From NCBI GenBank assembly GCA_016716885.1, contig JADJUV010000035.1:1-64000 (forward strand): a stretch of 64,000 nucleotides of DNA, read 5' to 3'. Shown piece by piece: positions 27,866 through 37,348 of this stretch. This DNA comes from Candidatus Trichofilum aggregatum. Its GTDB lineage: Bacteria; Chloroflexota; Anaerolineae; Promineifilales; Promineifilaceae. How positions within the stretch are numbered: the first letter of the stretch is position 1; every line of letters starts with the position of its first letter. The position numbers and the translations under genes are program-made. The notes beneath the pieces are model-generated. The model did not search any database, was not told where the DNA came from, and was given only the letters and a program-made list of their open reading frames with translations.

Positions 27866-27939
27866 AATTCAGTAAAGAATAGCCTATCACCAACTGAAAG
27901 TCAAGTGGATTTTTTAAGGCTCACAGGAGTGAGAAGGGC

Positions 27940-28070
27940 AGCAGCTTGTCAGCTTGTCAGCTTGTCAGCCAGTCAGCTTGTCAGCCAGACGGCCAGCGTG
28001 GTGCAGCTAAAGGGCTGAAACAGCAAATTGGCTGAATTGCTGAACTGCTGAATTGCTAAATCGCTATTCC
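27940..28070. repeat. CAGCTTGT and GCTGAATT word repeats
   Basis: CAGCTTGTCAGC units are iterated at about 27945-27990, then GCTGAATTGCTGAACTGCTG at about 28030-28060, just ahead of the HAD gene. It is the same kind of word-repeat spacer as at 14640 and 5340. Confidence 0.6.
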
Positions 28071-28084
28071 CCAGGAGTTAAACA

Positions 28085-28696
28085 ATGATCAAAGCTGTCA
28101 TTTTTGATGTGGGTGGGGTGCTGGTGCGCACGATGGATAGACGCGGCCGCAATACCCTGGAAGGTCGGTTGGGGTTGCAAGCGAGTGTGTCTGAACAGAT
28201 CGTTTTCAACAGCGACATGGGCCAAAAAGCCCAGCGGGGCGAAATCACCACCGCCCAATTGTGGCAATGGGTAGGGGAACATTTGCGCCTGGACGCGGCC
28301 GCGGTTCAAGATTTTCAGCGGCTGTTCTGGGGCGGCGACCAGATGGACACGGCGTTGATCGCCTGGATTCGGCGATTGCGGCCGCAATACCAGACCGCCA
28401 TCATCAGCAATGCCCTGGACAACCTCACCGAGGTGCTCACCACCCACTACCCCATGGCCGATGCCTTTGATCTGATTGTTGGTTCTGCCTACGAAAAAGT
28501 GATGAAACCTGATCCGGTGATTTTTCAACGCGCCCTGGCCCGCCTGGGACGAGAACCGCAGGAAACGGTGTTTGTAGACGACTTTCCTCACAATATCGCC
28601 GGAGCCAAAGCCGTGGGTATGCACGTTCTCCATTACCAACCCGGCATTGACGTACCAGCGGCTCTGGCCCAGTTAGGCGTAATTCCTCCATCATAA
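28085..28696 (+). CDS. HAD-superfamily hydrolase (subfamily IA)
   Basis: 203 residues. Motif I IFDVGGVLV (DxGGVLV, with Gly where many members have the second Asp), motif II Ser/Asn in AIISNA, motif III Lys in KVMKPDPVIF, and motif IV VFVDDFPHNIAGA. The helical cap lies between residues 18 and 85. These enzymes are phosphatases or dehalogenases of small molecules. An AGGAG lies seven bases before the ATG. Substrate unknown. Confidence 0.88.
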   Translation: MIKAVIFDVGGVLVRTMDRRGRNTLEGRLGLQASVSEQIVFNSDMGQKAQRGEITTAQLWQWVGEHLRLDAAAVQDFQRLFWGGDQMDTALIAWIRRLRPQYQTAIISNALDNLTEVLTTHYPMADAFDLIVGSAYEKVMKPDPVIFQRALARLGREPQETVFVDDFPHNIAGAKAVGMHVLHYQPGIDVPAALAQLGVIPPS

Positions 28697-28738
28697 AAGC
28701 TCTTTTCCCCCCGGCTTGTTACCTGTACAATCAAACTT

Positions 28739-29776
28739 ATGACTGCTGAAATCATCCTTACCGAGACCGATTGGCAGGCCAAAGTACGGGAGCTACAGGT
28801 GATCCTGGCTGAACTGCGGCCGCAACTTATTACCGCCGAAGCTGAACTGGCCGACCGTCTGGCCGCCATTAATCGCTTTGAGTTTGACTTACGGGCACGC
28901 GTCGGTCATTTGACGCATGAGCTAGAAAGCCTGGAAGCCGAAATTGCCGATTACCGCACCCTCATTCGCCGCCGCCGTGAAGAATGGCTGGAGCGTAATG
29001 GGTATGATGCCATCGTGGGCGAATGGGGCGATTTGTGGGAAGTGGTTGATGAAGAAGAAGGGGCCGAAGCCGCCGACTCCTATCGGTATCGTGACCCGGC
29101 CCAACGCACGGCCCCTAAAGCAGTCAGCCCGGATGAGGCGGCTAACCTCAAGAAGCTATATCGGCAACTGGCCCGCCGTTTCCACCCCGACCTGGCAGAA
29201 AATGACACGGACCGCCAACACCGCACCACCCTGATGATGGCGATCAATGCGGCTTACGCGGCCGCGGATCTGGCTCGTCTAGAACAATTGGCCTCAGAAC
29301 CGGACTCCATCACCGGCGCAAGTCATTACGATAGCCTGCAACAACAAGCCGTAGCCCTTCTGCGCGAAATTCAACGGCTGGAAAAACGACTCCAAGAAAT
29401 CCACTCCGAGCTTAAACATCTGGGGCAACATCGCAGTAGCCGCCTCATGCGCCGGGTCGAAAAAGCCGTCAGCGAAGGGCGTGACCTCATCGCCGAAATC
29501 ACCCGTGATCTCAAAGAAAAGATCATGCAGACACTGATCGAACGGGATATTTTGCAGAACGAACTGGCAAGCCTGGACAATCTGGCCGATGAGGATTCTT
29601 CATTGGTGACGGATGCTCTGGCCGAAGCCATTTGGGACATTACGCTGGATAGTGGTTTCTCTGATGAGGATGAAGGGGTAAACGAGTGGATTTACAAACA
29701 CCGCGGCCGCAAAACCTATTGGGATGAGGATCACGACGATGTGGAATCGTATATAGTTGAGCGGCTGGCCCGCTAA
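28739..29776 (+). CDS. Coiled-coil protein with internal J-domain
   Basis: 345 residues. Coiled coil at about residues 10-85 (LITAEAELADRLAAINRFEF), then a J-domain with the HPD tripeptide: LKKLYRQLARRFHPDLAEND and MMAINAAYAAADLARLEQLA, about residues 135-185. A second coiled coil spans about residues 200-290, and an acidic tail ends the protein. J-domains stimulate DnaK ATPase; here the domain lies between two coiled coils instead of at the N-terminus. It could deliver a filament or membrane client to DnaK. Four GCGGCCGC copies lie in the gene. Confidence 0.85.
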   Translation: MTAEIILTETDWQAKVRELQVILAELRPQLITAEAELADRLAAINRFEFDLRARVGHLTHELESLEAEIADYRTLIRRRREEWLERNGYDAIVGEWGDLWEVVDEEEGAEAADSYRYRDPAQRTAPKAVSPDEAANLKKLYRQLARRFHPDLAENDTDRQHRTTLMMAINAAYAAADLARLEQLASEPDSITGASHYDSLQQQAVALLREIQRLEKRLQEIHSELKHLGQHRSSRLMRRVEKAVSEGRDLIAEITRDLKEKIMQTLIERDILQNELASLDNLADEDSSLVTDALAEAIWDITLDSGFSDEDEGVNEWIYKHRGRKTYWDEDHDDVESYIVERLAR

Positions 29777-29882
29777 AGCGGTCACTACAAACCTTTATCC
29801 CATAGAGCTTCGCCAATCAATCGTCAGGTAAGCGGCCGCGAATCGTCCATCATTCATACCCGACCGGGTATATGCTCCTGGG

Positions 29883-30965
29883 ATGAAATCATCCATAAAC
29901 CCTCTTCTCTCCTGCTTACTGTTCATGTGGTTGGGTGTCGCCTGTCAGAACAAACCGGTAGGCCTGCCCACCCTTACCCCCGCTCCCACACCCAATCTCA
30001 CTATACAAGCCATCCGCGAAGGCCAGAATCCACCCTATTACAGCGGTATAGCCGCCTGGGGTGGTCAGGTTTATTTTGGGTATGGTGGGGAACTTTTTTG
30101 GCTGGATGTGCAAGACCCCACTCACCCCATCTTGCAGGATAGCCTGACGATACCCAACCCCATTACCAGCATTCACCTGGAAGGGGATCAGGCTCATCTC
30201 ATCATCGCCGTGCCTGATTTTAATGCGCCCACCCTGGCGGATGGCTGGCAACAGGTAGATTTGAGTGAACCTTCGCGGCCGCGACTGACCACCTTCTTTG
30301 ATGCCCCTTTTCTGCTGTACCAGGTTCTTACTTACAAGAACACCGCCTACCTGACCAGAGGCACACCAGAATTACCCATGTTGGACGTGACGGACGCGGC
30401 CGCGCCGCGTACCCTGGCTCCCCTCACTGGCTTTGATGGCAATGTCATGGCCCTGGCCCTCTATGACCATTATCTTCTGGTCGAATCCGCTTCCTGTTTT
30501 CGCACCTGCAACAGCACCCTCACTATTTTTGATGCGTCTCAACCCCAACAACTGCAACCAATCAGCCAGTTCTCCCATCATGGGAGTTTCCGCACCCTTC
30601 TCGTGCATCCCCCGTTTGTCACCCTGGCGGGTACGGCTATCCTCACCCTCAACCTGACCCAACCAGAAACGCCCCAACCCGTTGGGGAATTACCCGTACC
30701 GGAATATATTTTTGACGCGGTATTGGCCGATAATTGGCTTTATGCCGCCACGGGAACCGGCTTGCTGACGGTTGACCTCAGTCAGCCAGACCAGCCCCAA
30801 AAAGTGGACCAACTACTCCCCAACGTGCTCCTGACCCATATCGCTCTGGACGATCGTTTATTGGCGGCCCTGTCACCACAGGACGGGATGTACCTCTTTA
30901 CCCTCGACATCGCGGCCGCGCCCCACGAAGTCGCCCATTTCCAATTAACCACTCAGGATCACTAA
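29883..30965 (+). CDS. Lipoprotein with LVIVD-type beta-propeller
   Basis: 360 residues. The signal peptide ends in a lipobox, WLGVACQN, so the mature protein would be lipid-anchored at Cys21 and exposed outside. A Pro/Thr linker is followed by repeats of about 40-50 residues with the pattern FWLDVQDPTHPILQDSL, QVDLSEPSRPRLTTF, MLDVTDAAAPRTLAPL, LNLTQPETPQPVGEL and VDLSQPDQPQKV. These are LVIVD repeats, forming a propeller. The family is common on Chloroflexota cell surfaces; binding partner unknown. A reversed GTGAATGG repeat separates it from the glycoside hydrolase. Confidence 0.85.
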   Translation: MKSSINPLLSCLLFMWLGVACQNKPVGLPTLTPAPTPNLTIQAIREGQNPPYYSGIAAWGGQVYFGYGGELFWLDVQDPTHPILQDSLTIPNPITSIHLEGDQAHLIIAVPDFNAPTLADGWQQVDLSEPSRPRLTTFFDAPFLLYQVLTYKNTAYLTRGTPELPMLDVTDAAAPRTLAPLTGFDGNVMALALYDHYLLVESASCFRTCNSTLTIFDASQPQQLQPISQFSHHGSFRTLLVHPPFVTLAGTAILTLNLTQPETPQPVGELPVPEYIFDAVLADNWLYAATGTGLLTVDLSQPDQPQKVDQLLPNVLLTHIALDDRLLAALSPQDGMYLFTLDIAAAPHEVAHFQLTTQDH

Positions 30966-30974
30966 TTCCCGCCG

Positions 30975-31012
30975 TCATTAACCATTCACCCATTCACCCA
31001 TTAATTATTCTC
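30975..31012. repeat. CATTCACC tandem repeat, reversed copy of 8276-8312
   Basis: TTAACCATTCACCCATTCAC then CCATTAATTATTCTCCCC is the reverse complement of the element at 8276-8312, with one fewer unit. Confidence 0.7.
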
Positions 31013-31025
31013 CCCATCTCCTCCC

Positions 31026-32303
31026 ATGACTCTCTCCCCCACCCACCGTTTCCTCTGGCTCCTCAGCCTATTCGCGGCCGCGATCTGTCTCGTCTGGTTC
31101 ATTGGGCGGGTGAATGGGCTGGGCCACGGCGCCGATAGGGCCTGGAACGCGGCCGCGACCGGCACCGGCTGTCAACGGTTTCTCCCTCTCGCTCTCAGGC
31201 CAGGCAAAACCTATCACGATTCCCCCACCTACGTTCCCCCTTCATCCTTTACAATTCATCCTTCATCCTTCCGTTATGCCGCCCATACCCTGTACCTGGA
31301 CGACCGAATCGCCCGCTTGGCCGCCGAGGCTGGTTTCGACACCATTGTGCAGGTGTTTCCCTGGCGCGACCTCAACCCGGAACGCGGCCGCTACATCTGG
31401 CGGGCCGCCGATGATATGATGCACAACGCCCAACGGTACGGCCTCAACCTGGTGGTGCGGCTAGACATGCCCCCCGATTGGGCCAAACGGGATGTTTCCG
31501 GCGGGGTTCCCTTTGATCTGCCCGCCTACGCCGAATTCGTCACGGCTGTCGCCAGCCGCTACCGGGGCCTCATTCGGGGGTACATCATCTGGAATGAACC
31601 CAACCTGGCCGCCGAATGGAGCCATTCCGGGGGTAACCTGCCCGACCATTACAACCGGTTTGAGGGTTGGGTGGCTGAGCCAGCCGATTATGTGGGGGTG
31701 TTGGGGGTAGCGTATCAACGCTTACGCCTGGCTGACCCGCAGGCGATAGTGGCTGGGGGTGGGCTGGCTCCCACGAATGAAAATTCGCCACGAGCGATGG
31801 ATGACCGACTATTTTTGCAGGCAATGATGGCGGGGGGCGCGGCCGCGTGTTTGGACGTTCTGGCTGTGCATGATTACGGTTATGGTCTCAGCCCGGACAG
31901 CGGCCGCACGACCCAGGATGGTCTCAACCTGGCCCGCATCACCTATCTGCACGATATTTTACAGGCGCACCAGGTCAACAAACCTATCTGGATAACCGAG
32001 CTAGGTTACACCATTACCCCCGGCAACCATCCCGCCGTCACCGCCGAGCGCCAGGCCGAATATCTGCTGGGCGCACGCCAACGGGTCGCCAATGAGTGGC
32101 CCTGGGTTAGCCTGTTCACCGTCTGGAACCTGGTTTATGGCCGCTCCCCCGAAGATGAAATGAGTGGTTACAGCCTGCTTGAACCCGACGGCACCCCTCG
32201 TCTGGTGTACTACCTCTGGCAACAAGAAATGTCCGTTGGTGAGAGTAAGGTTAAGGGCGCGGTTTTCGAGGCCTTCGCCTGCGCCCAGAATAATTTACCC
32301 TAA
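31026..32303 (+). CDS. Secreted glycoside hydrolase, clan-A TIM barrel (GH5/GH39-like)
   Basis: 425 residues. An N-terminal hydrophobic helix (about residues 8-28) acts as signal or anchor. The barrel has VFPWRDLNPERGRYIWRAADD, LVVRLDMPPDWAKRD, the acid/base Glu in YIIWNEPNLAAEW and the likely nucleophile Glu in IWITELGYTI. Such enzymes cleave beta-glycosidic bonds with retention. Residues 72-80 (SSFTIHPSSF) come from a TTCATCC simple repeat at about 31240-31275, the same type of sequence found in intergenic spacers here. The stop overlaps the end of the convergent SRPBCC gene by 9 bases. Confidence 0.83.
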   Translation: MTLSPTHRFLWLLSLFAAAICLVWFIGRVNGLGHGADRAWNAAATGTGCQRFLPLALRPGKTYHDSPTYVPPSSFTIHPSSFRYAAHTLYLDDRIARLAAEAGFDTIVQVFPWRDLNPERGRYIWRAADDMMHNAQRYGLNLVVRLDMPPDWAKRDVSGGVPFDLPAYAEFVTAVASRYRGLIRGYIIWNEPNLAAEWSHSGGNLPDHYNRFEGWVAEPADYVGVLGVAYQRLRLADPQAIVAGGGLAPTNENSPRAMDDRLFLQAMMAGGAAACLDVLAVHDYGYGLSPDSGRTTQDGLNLARITYLHDILQAHQVNKPIWITELGYTITPGNHPAVTAERQAEYLLGARQRVANEWPWVSLFTVWNLVYGRSPEDEMSGYSLLEPDGTPRLVYYLWQQEMSVGESKVKGAVFEAFACAQNNLP

Positions 32304-32795
32304 CGCTAGAACAAAAGTTGCCGCCATCTTATCAAGACTTTGGTTCAAACCAAGCACCGCATTTCTGCCCAATCCTGCTGGCATCTGGCATACCAACTCC
32401 GTACCGTCTTTGTCTGACCATTGCCCAGGTCTTTGAAAGTTACAACCGTGTGCACATCCGAGGGAAACTCCGGGGGCAAACCCAACACAGCAGGATCAAC
32501 CCCATTACCATTCATGTCAGCCAGGTTCTGGATGAATTCGATACGCTGAAACGGTACGATTTTCGTGTAAGTCCAGGTGCTGTACATGTCCTGACCACCA
32601 TCCGGGCACACAGACAAGAGACGTTCCACCTTCACGCACATCCATTTGGGCACTGGGCGAGGTAAAGTGGTCTGGTCCCCACCACTTCATCAGATGGTTG
32701 GGGTCTGTCCAGGCTTGCCAAACCAGGGCTACGGGCGCGGCAAAGATACGTTTGACAACGAGCGCGCGTTCCGGGGTGGAGCTATGACTGTTCAT
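32295..32795 (-). CDS. SRPBCC (AHSA1-type) protein, two frameshifts
   Basis: About 166 residues, starting MNSHSSTPERALVVKRIFAAPV. AHSA1-type START-like fold with VWQAWTDPNHLMKWWGPDHFTSP, the typical W-x-x-W-W-G-P motif, then YTKIVPFQRIEFIQNLADMNG and DVHTVVTFKDLGNGQTKTVR. Frame is lost near 32605 (between LVCV and PDGGQDMYSTW) and near 32340: TTGGTTTGA should be TTGGGTTTGA, giving LGLNQSLDKMAATFVLALG. These proteins bind hydrophobic ligands. The start overlaps the VOC gene by 14 bases, so it is the last gene of an operon. The stop overlaps the convergent glycoside hydrolase. Confidence 0.8.
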
Positions 32796-33243
32796 ACGCT
32801 TGCCGGAGCACGTTTGTGTCGATTTTCTTCATTTGCAACATGGCTTCCATGACTCGTTTCGCTTTTTCGGCATCCGGATCACCCAAGAGTTCGCCCAAAA
32901 GGTTAGGAACGATTTGCCACGACAAGCCATATTTATCCTTAAGCCAGCCACACATGCTTTCTTCACCCCCATCGGCCGTGAGTTTGCCCCATAATTCGTC
33001 CACTTCTTCCTGGGTCTCGCATTTGACAAAAAACGAGATCGCTTCGGTAAAATTGAATTGAGGGCCACCGTTCAATACCATGAATTCCTGTCCGTGAAGT
33101 TCAAACGTGGCCATCATGATGGGGCCATTGGGGTCAGGGCGCATCACGTCCTTAATTTTTGAGTCAGGGAAAATGGACGTGTAGAACGTCATCGCCTCTT
33201 CGGCCTGATTATCGAACCATAAATACGGGGTAATTTTTTGCAT
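32782..33243 (-). CDS. VOC-family (PhnB/3-demethylubiquinone methyltransferase-like) protein
   Basis: 153 residues: MQKITPYLWFDNQAEEAMTFYTSIF, then MMATFELHGQEFMVLNGGPQFNFTEAISFFV and MCGWLKDKYGLSWQIVPNLLGELL. This is the PhnB-like glyoxalase/bleomycin-resistance fold, made of paired beta-alpha-beta modules. It overlaps the SRPBCC gene and lies 141 bases after another SRPBCC gene. VOC and AHSA1 proteins under an ArsR repressor are a common combination, but the substrate is generally unknown. No GCGGCCGC occurs in 31910-34015, unlike the flanks. Confidence 0.88.
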   Translation of the reverse strand: MQKITPYLWFDNQAEEAMTFYTSIFPDSKIKDVMRPDPNGPIMMATFELHGQEFMVLNGGPQFNFTEAISFFVKCETQEEVDELWGKLTADGGEESMCGWLKDKYGLSWQIVPNLLGELLGDPDAEKAKRVMEAMLQMKKIDTNVLRQAYEQS

Positions 33244-33384
33244 GTCACGCTCCTTGATGGGTAGAAGTTTGTTTAATCAGTGGGTGTGTTTTTCGCAGTA
33301 GTGCCTGGCACGGGGCGGTGAGTCTCGTCATGAGGGTGGCAATCGTAGAGACGGCCACCGTCTCGATAAAATAGTTACGACTGT

Positions 33385-33879
33385 CTACGCTTGTTGGCCA
33401 GCCAGCACCTCGTCAAGACGTTCATAACCTTCGTTGACGCCTTGTTCCATGCCGGATTGGATCATGCCATCTCGATCAGCCACCGATTGAAAGATGGATT
33501 GATTCGTTAACTTGGTTCGGCCATTGGGCAAGGCTTCGAGCGTCATTGTTTCGAGCGCGACATGGCCGCTTTCAGGCAGTCCGTCAAACTCGAAGGTTTG
33601 GATCACACGCTCTGGTGAAACTTCATGGAATACCCCGTGAAAGCTGTATTCGTTGCCATCTTGATCCTTTTGCGTAAATCGCCAGTTGCCCCCACTCACC
33701 GGCTCGAATGCTTCAATAGTTGTGCTAAGATCACGCGGACCAATCCACTGAACAAAAAGATTCGGGTCGGTGTGGGCCTTGAAAACCAGTTCACGCGGCG
33801 CATCAAACTCACGGATGACGAACACCTCTTGCCGACCAGGCTCGGCCGTAATGGCGGTCTGATTCTTTTGGGTGGACAT
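33385..33879 (-). CDS. SRPBCC (AHSA1-type) protein
   Basis: 164 residues, taking MSTQKNQTAITAEPGRQEV (33879) as start; this places it 1 base after the ArsR stop and removes a 28-residue non-family extension. AHSA1 motifs: VFVIREFDAPRELVFKAHTD, FVQWIGPRDLSTTI, EYSFHGVFHEVSPERVIQTFEF and EGYERLDEVLAG. Ligand-binding START-like fold, role unknown. It is translationally coupled to the ArsR-type regulator upstream, which is predicted to repress it. Confidence 0.88.
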   Translation of the reverse strand: MSTQKNQTAITAEPGRQEVFVIREFDAPRELVFKAHTDPNLFVQWIGPRDLSTTIEAFEPVSGGNWRFTQKDQDGNEYSFHGVFHEVSPERVIQTFEFDGLPESGHVALETMTLEALPNGRTKLTNQSIFQSVADRDGMIQSGMEQGVNEGYERLDEVLAGQQA

Positions 33880-33880
33880 A

Positions 33881-34201
33881 TTATTTCTCCTTTTTTTGCA
33901 ATTCTTGTAAAAGTTCATCAAGACGATCAAATCGGCGTTCCCAGGTGAGACGGTATTGTTCAACCCAATCTGACACTTCGTTTAGCTTATCTAGTTGGAC
34001 CTCACAGATGCGTTCGCGGCCGCGTTGATGGATCACCACCAGTCCACATTCGGTAAGAATCTTAATGTGTTTGGAAATAGCGGGCCGACTAATAGCAAAA
34101 TGTTCCGCCACGCCATTCAGCGTGAGGCTCTGTTGGGCCAACAAATCTAGGATGGCTCGCCGCGTCGGATCAGCGATAGCCTGAAAAACATCTCGTCTCA
34201 T
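33881..34201 (-). CDS. ArsR-family transcriptional repressor
   Basis: 106 residues from MRRDVFQAIADPTRRAILDLL (34201). The longer open frame (to 34252) is rejected because it reads through the operator at 34207-34222. The winged helix has LNGVAEHFAISRPAISKHIKILTECGLVV and a C-terminal dimerisation helix. No Cys metal site is visible (the only Cys residues are in LTECGL and ICEVQ), so it is of the SdpR-like, non-metal kind usually paired with AHSA1 genes. Predicted to autoregulate the four-gene operon ArsR-SRPBCC-VOC-SRPBCC. Confidence 0.9.
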   Translation of the reverse strand: MRRDVFQAIADPTRRAILDLLAQQSLTLNGVAEHFAISRPAISKHIKILTECGLVVIHQRGRERICEVQLDKLNEVSDWVEQYRLTWERRFDRLDELLQELQKKEK

Positions 34202-34206
34202 AATGC

Positions 34207-34222
34207 GTAACCGATTGGTTAC
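34207..34222 (-). promoter_or_regulatory. Palindromic operator GTAACC-N4-GGTTAC of the ArsR operon
   Basis: Perfect 6-bp inverted repeat GTAACCGATTGGTTAC, ending 5 bases before the ArsR start codon. Palindromes of this type are typical in front of ArsR/AHSA1 operons, and the position fits autorepression. Confidence 0.7.
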
Positions 34223-34551
34223 AAGTTTAACATATCCACAAAATAAAAACAAGTGTTCTAAAAAAACTCGCGGTTATTCTCAATTTGAAGCAATAGAGCA
34301 AGGGTCTGTAAAACAACAAGTTCCGTCAAGCACCTTCCGAGTTAACTTCTTGACCAGCTAGCCAGAAAACAGTTACACAGAGAACACAGAGGTGAAGACA
34401 CAGAGATTCACAGAGAAAATCCAGGCTTTTCTTAAAACTCTGTGTATCTCTGTGCCTTCTCTGTGCCCTCTGTGTTCCTCTCTTGCTTCTGGCTTGTGCA
34501 GGTTAGGGTCTAAACTGGGAAGTTATGTTTTTACGAACCCTAAGAGTGGGG
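34223..34551. repeat. Intergenic region with CACAGAG-type repeats, about 330 bp
   Basis: At 34370-34480 lies GTTACACAGAGAACACAGAG followed by TCTGTGTATCTCTGTGCC and CTCTGTGCCCTCTGTGTTCC, partly an inverted arrangement of the words at 19574-19760. The rest (34260-34360) shows no feature. It holds the promoter region of the ArsR operon. Confidence 0.6.
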
Positions 34552-37315
34552 TTATAGCGAAAGGCGGGCCAAAGCCCAGGTGGTGGTTTCGTGCAGGAGA
34601 GAATCAGCCAGGTGATGAATCGTGGTGATGGCCCCAACCAGGGGGTGCAAACCCAATTGTCCGGCCACATAAACCGCACACACCTGAGTCCACAGCCTCA
34701 GGGCAGTGCCCTCTCCGCCCAAAATGAGTTGGCGCAGACGCTCTTCCTGGCTCAGTGCCGAAACGGGGAAACGAGTGGCGAGTTGTTGCAGGCGTTGGGC
34801 GGGTGTCAGTTGCGGCCGCACCAAAGGAAACAGCAACCCCTTTTGCTCTGTGGTCAACGTCACATCGAGCAGTTCCAGGGCCAACGCCGTCCCCGCGCCG
34901 GAGCCGCGCACCAACTGCTCGCCCACCCGCAACATAGCCCGGCTGTCATACAGACAGGCCAAAAGAGAAAAAAGATGTTTCCGGGTTTGTTGCCACTCAT
35001 CATCTAACGCTCGTTGCAAGGAGAGCATGGCCGCCCCTTCACCGACATCTTGACGGGCCGCCATGGCATAAACGGCATGGGCCACTTCATTGTGCATCAC
35101 GGCCATCAGGGCTGGCACATCGGCCGCACTGGCCTGATAACCACAATTATTCAAAGCCACCAAAATGTGGCCGCGCACCTCACGGTCTGGGTGATCAACG
35201 TACTGTTTGAGCAAATCAATCGTGGCTTCGCCCTTTATCTGACCACAAACGCGTATCATACGAATGAGTTGGCGCTGTGGCAGAGGCATATTTCCGGTCA
35301 ATGCCTGTTTTGTGACAGGCAGGAGCGCGGGGCCATAAGGTCAGGAGCGCGGCCGCGGCCGCCGACCGGGTCGCCGATTCGTTAAGGTTATCTACTATCA
35401 GGGGGAGCAAGTGGGGATGGGGTGTCTGTGCGGCCGCGAGCAAAGCCGCCTGCCGCACCTCAGCCTGTTTATCAGCCAGCAAAACCAAAAGCGGCTGATA
35501 AAAATTGTTCTGTTTCACCGTTTCAATCACCTGGCCCGCCATGACCCGCTCCGCCGTCACGGGCGAATGGGTCAGTGTCATCAACCGCTCCCCAGCCAGC
35601 ATCGCCCCAGAAATACCGCCATAACGCAACAGACCCACCAGGGCATTCAACCGAATGATGGCTTCCGGATCATCCATCAACGGGGCGACCCACTCCACCG
35701 ATTCTGCCCCCTGATAAGCACACAACACCCGCAAGGCCAGCCCTCTCACCTGGGTTGCGGGAGATTGCCGCCAGCGCCCTTCGATCACCGATTGGGCGGC
35801 TGGTGTTTGCCGGGTCTCTAACCGGTGCAGGGCTTCGAGCTGCATCGCTTCATCGGGGTGGGTCAACAAACGCACCAAAACCCGCTCCAGCGCCGGGCGA
35901 TCAGAGCGATCCATGACATCGAGGGCTAACTGCACATCAGAGAGCCGTTCACTTTTTACCAGACGCTCCACCACCGCCATGCTGGAACTATCAGTCAGAG
36001 AGATTTGAGCTTCACCCAACGCACGTTGACGCAGGGTACGCAACAGCGCACCCGTGTAATTGCGGTACACCAGATGCCCTAACCCGGCCCAGGCTCCGGC
36101 CAAACCCAGCGTCAAGAAGACTAGATGACCCACGGTGAGACCCTCAATGCGGTTGAAGATGAGCAATAACACGCCCGTAATGCCCAAAGCGATGGGGCCA
36201 CCAATACCTTCGACACCCGCCTGGGCCGGACTACGATCCTGCGCTGATAGGGCCTGGTAGGTGGTATTGGTGGAGGTGCGGGTGGTGCCATCGGTCAAAG
36301 TGATAATGGCAATGCGGATGCCGACGGCGAACAGGAAGAACAACGTGCTGGAGGGACCAAGAATGAGATAGGTGAGGCCCATGATGAGAAGAATGATCGC
36401 GGCCGCGACGGGATTCGCCAATAACCCGGCATTCAACCCAAACCGGCTGAGGAAAAACCCGGCGAACAGGGTAGTAAAGATGAGATCCGTGCCATTCATA
36501 ATGGCGGTGAAGCGGCTAAAAAATTGGGCGGTACTTTCACTGGTGGTATAACGCGCCCCCACCTGGGTCATCATAATAAAATCTGTCAGTTGGTTGACAG
36601 TAATTGCCAACATCTGGTAGAGGAAGATGTAGAGGACGAAACGGTTTTGTAGGAGTTTGGGCAGAGATTGACGGGCCGGGCCGCGGCCGCGATCATCCAC
36701 CTGGCTCAACTCTGACCGATAGAGGTTACTGGTGATGATCAACAACAGTAGCCAGAGCAAGGACGTACCCACCAACCCGATCGTGGCGTTAGCGGTACTC
36801 CCTAACCAGCTTACCAGGGGCGGCACAATCAGCGCCCCCACAATAAACCCCATCACAAACCCGGCCACAATGAACGGGAACAGTTGCCGAATCTGGCGCA
36901 CATCAAACAGCCGCCCCGCCTGCCCGCCCAGAAAAACAAACCCCAATTGCAGCAACAAGGCAAAGGAGACAACCAGGGCAAAGGAGACACCACGCACGGT
37001 GACGACGGTGACACCCAGCCAACAGAGCAGATAAAACAGAACCAGCCCGCTGATGGTGGTGATGGTCAGTTGGGGGATGGTGTAGCGGCTTTGCAGGGCG
37101 GCAAACCCATAGGAGAGCAAGGTTCCGGTCAGGGCCACGGTGATGTAGGTGTAGGGCAACGCGGCCGCGCCATAATCAGACAAAAACAAGGCATTGCCAA
37201 TCACCACTAAGAGGGCCAACGTCAACCCCAAGGCAAATGCCTGTCCTATTAACAGCACCAACCGGGACCGCACCGGTTGACCAATATCAGGGAGGAGGTG
37301 AGTGAAGGTTGTCAT
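34552..37315 (-). CDS. MFS-type carrier fused to HEAT repeats (ATP/ADP translocase-like), one frameshift
   Basis: About 920 residues. The N-terminal 430 residues hold about 12 membrane helices (MTTFTHLLPDIGQPVRSRLV onward; FSRFTAIMNGTDLIFTTLFAGF and TDGTTRTSTNTTYQALS in the second half), resembling the Npt/ATP-ADP-translocase-like MFS group. The C-terminal half is an alpha-solenoid of HEAT repeats (AEVRQAALLAAAQTPH, DREVRGHILVALNNCG). The frame breaks near 35325: ALLTLWPRAP should become ALLT-YGPALLPVTKQALTG. The cNMP-binding gene upstream, 33 bases away, may form the sensory part of the same complex. Substrate unknown. Confidence 0.8.
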
Positions 37316-37348
37316 GGGAAGAGTAATAAGCTGGAGATTAAGAGGCAG

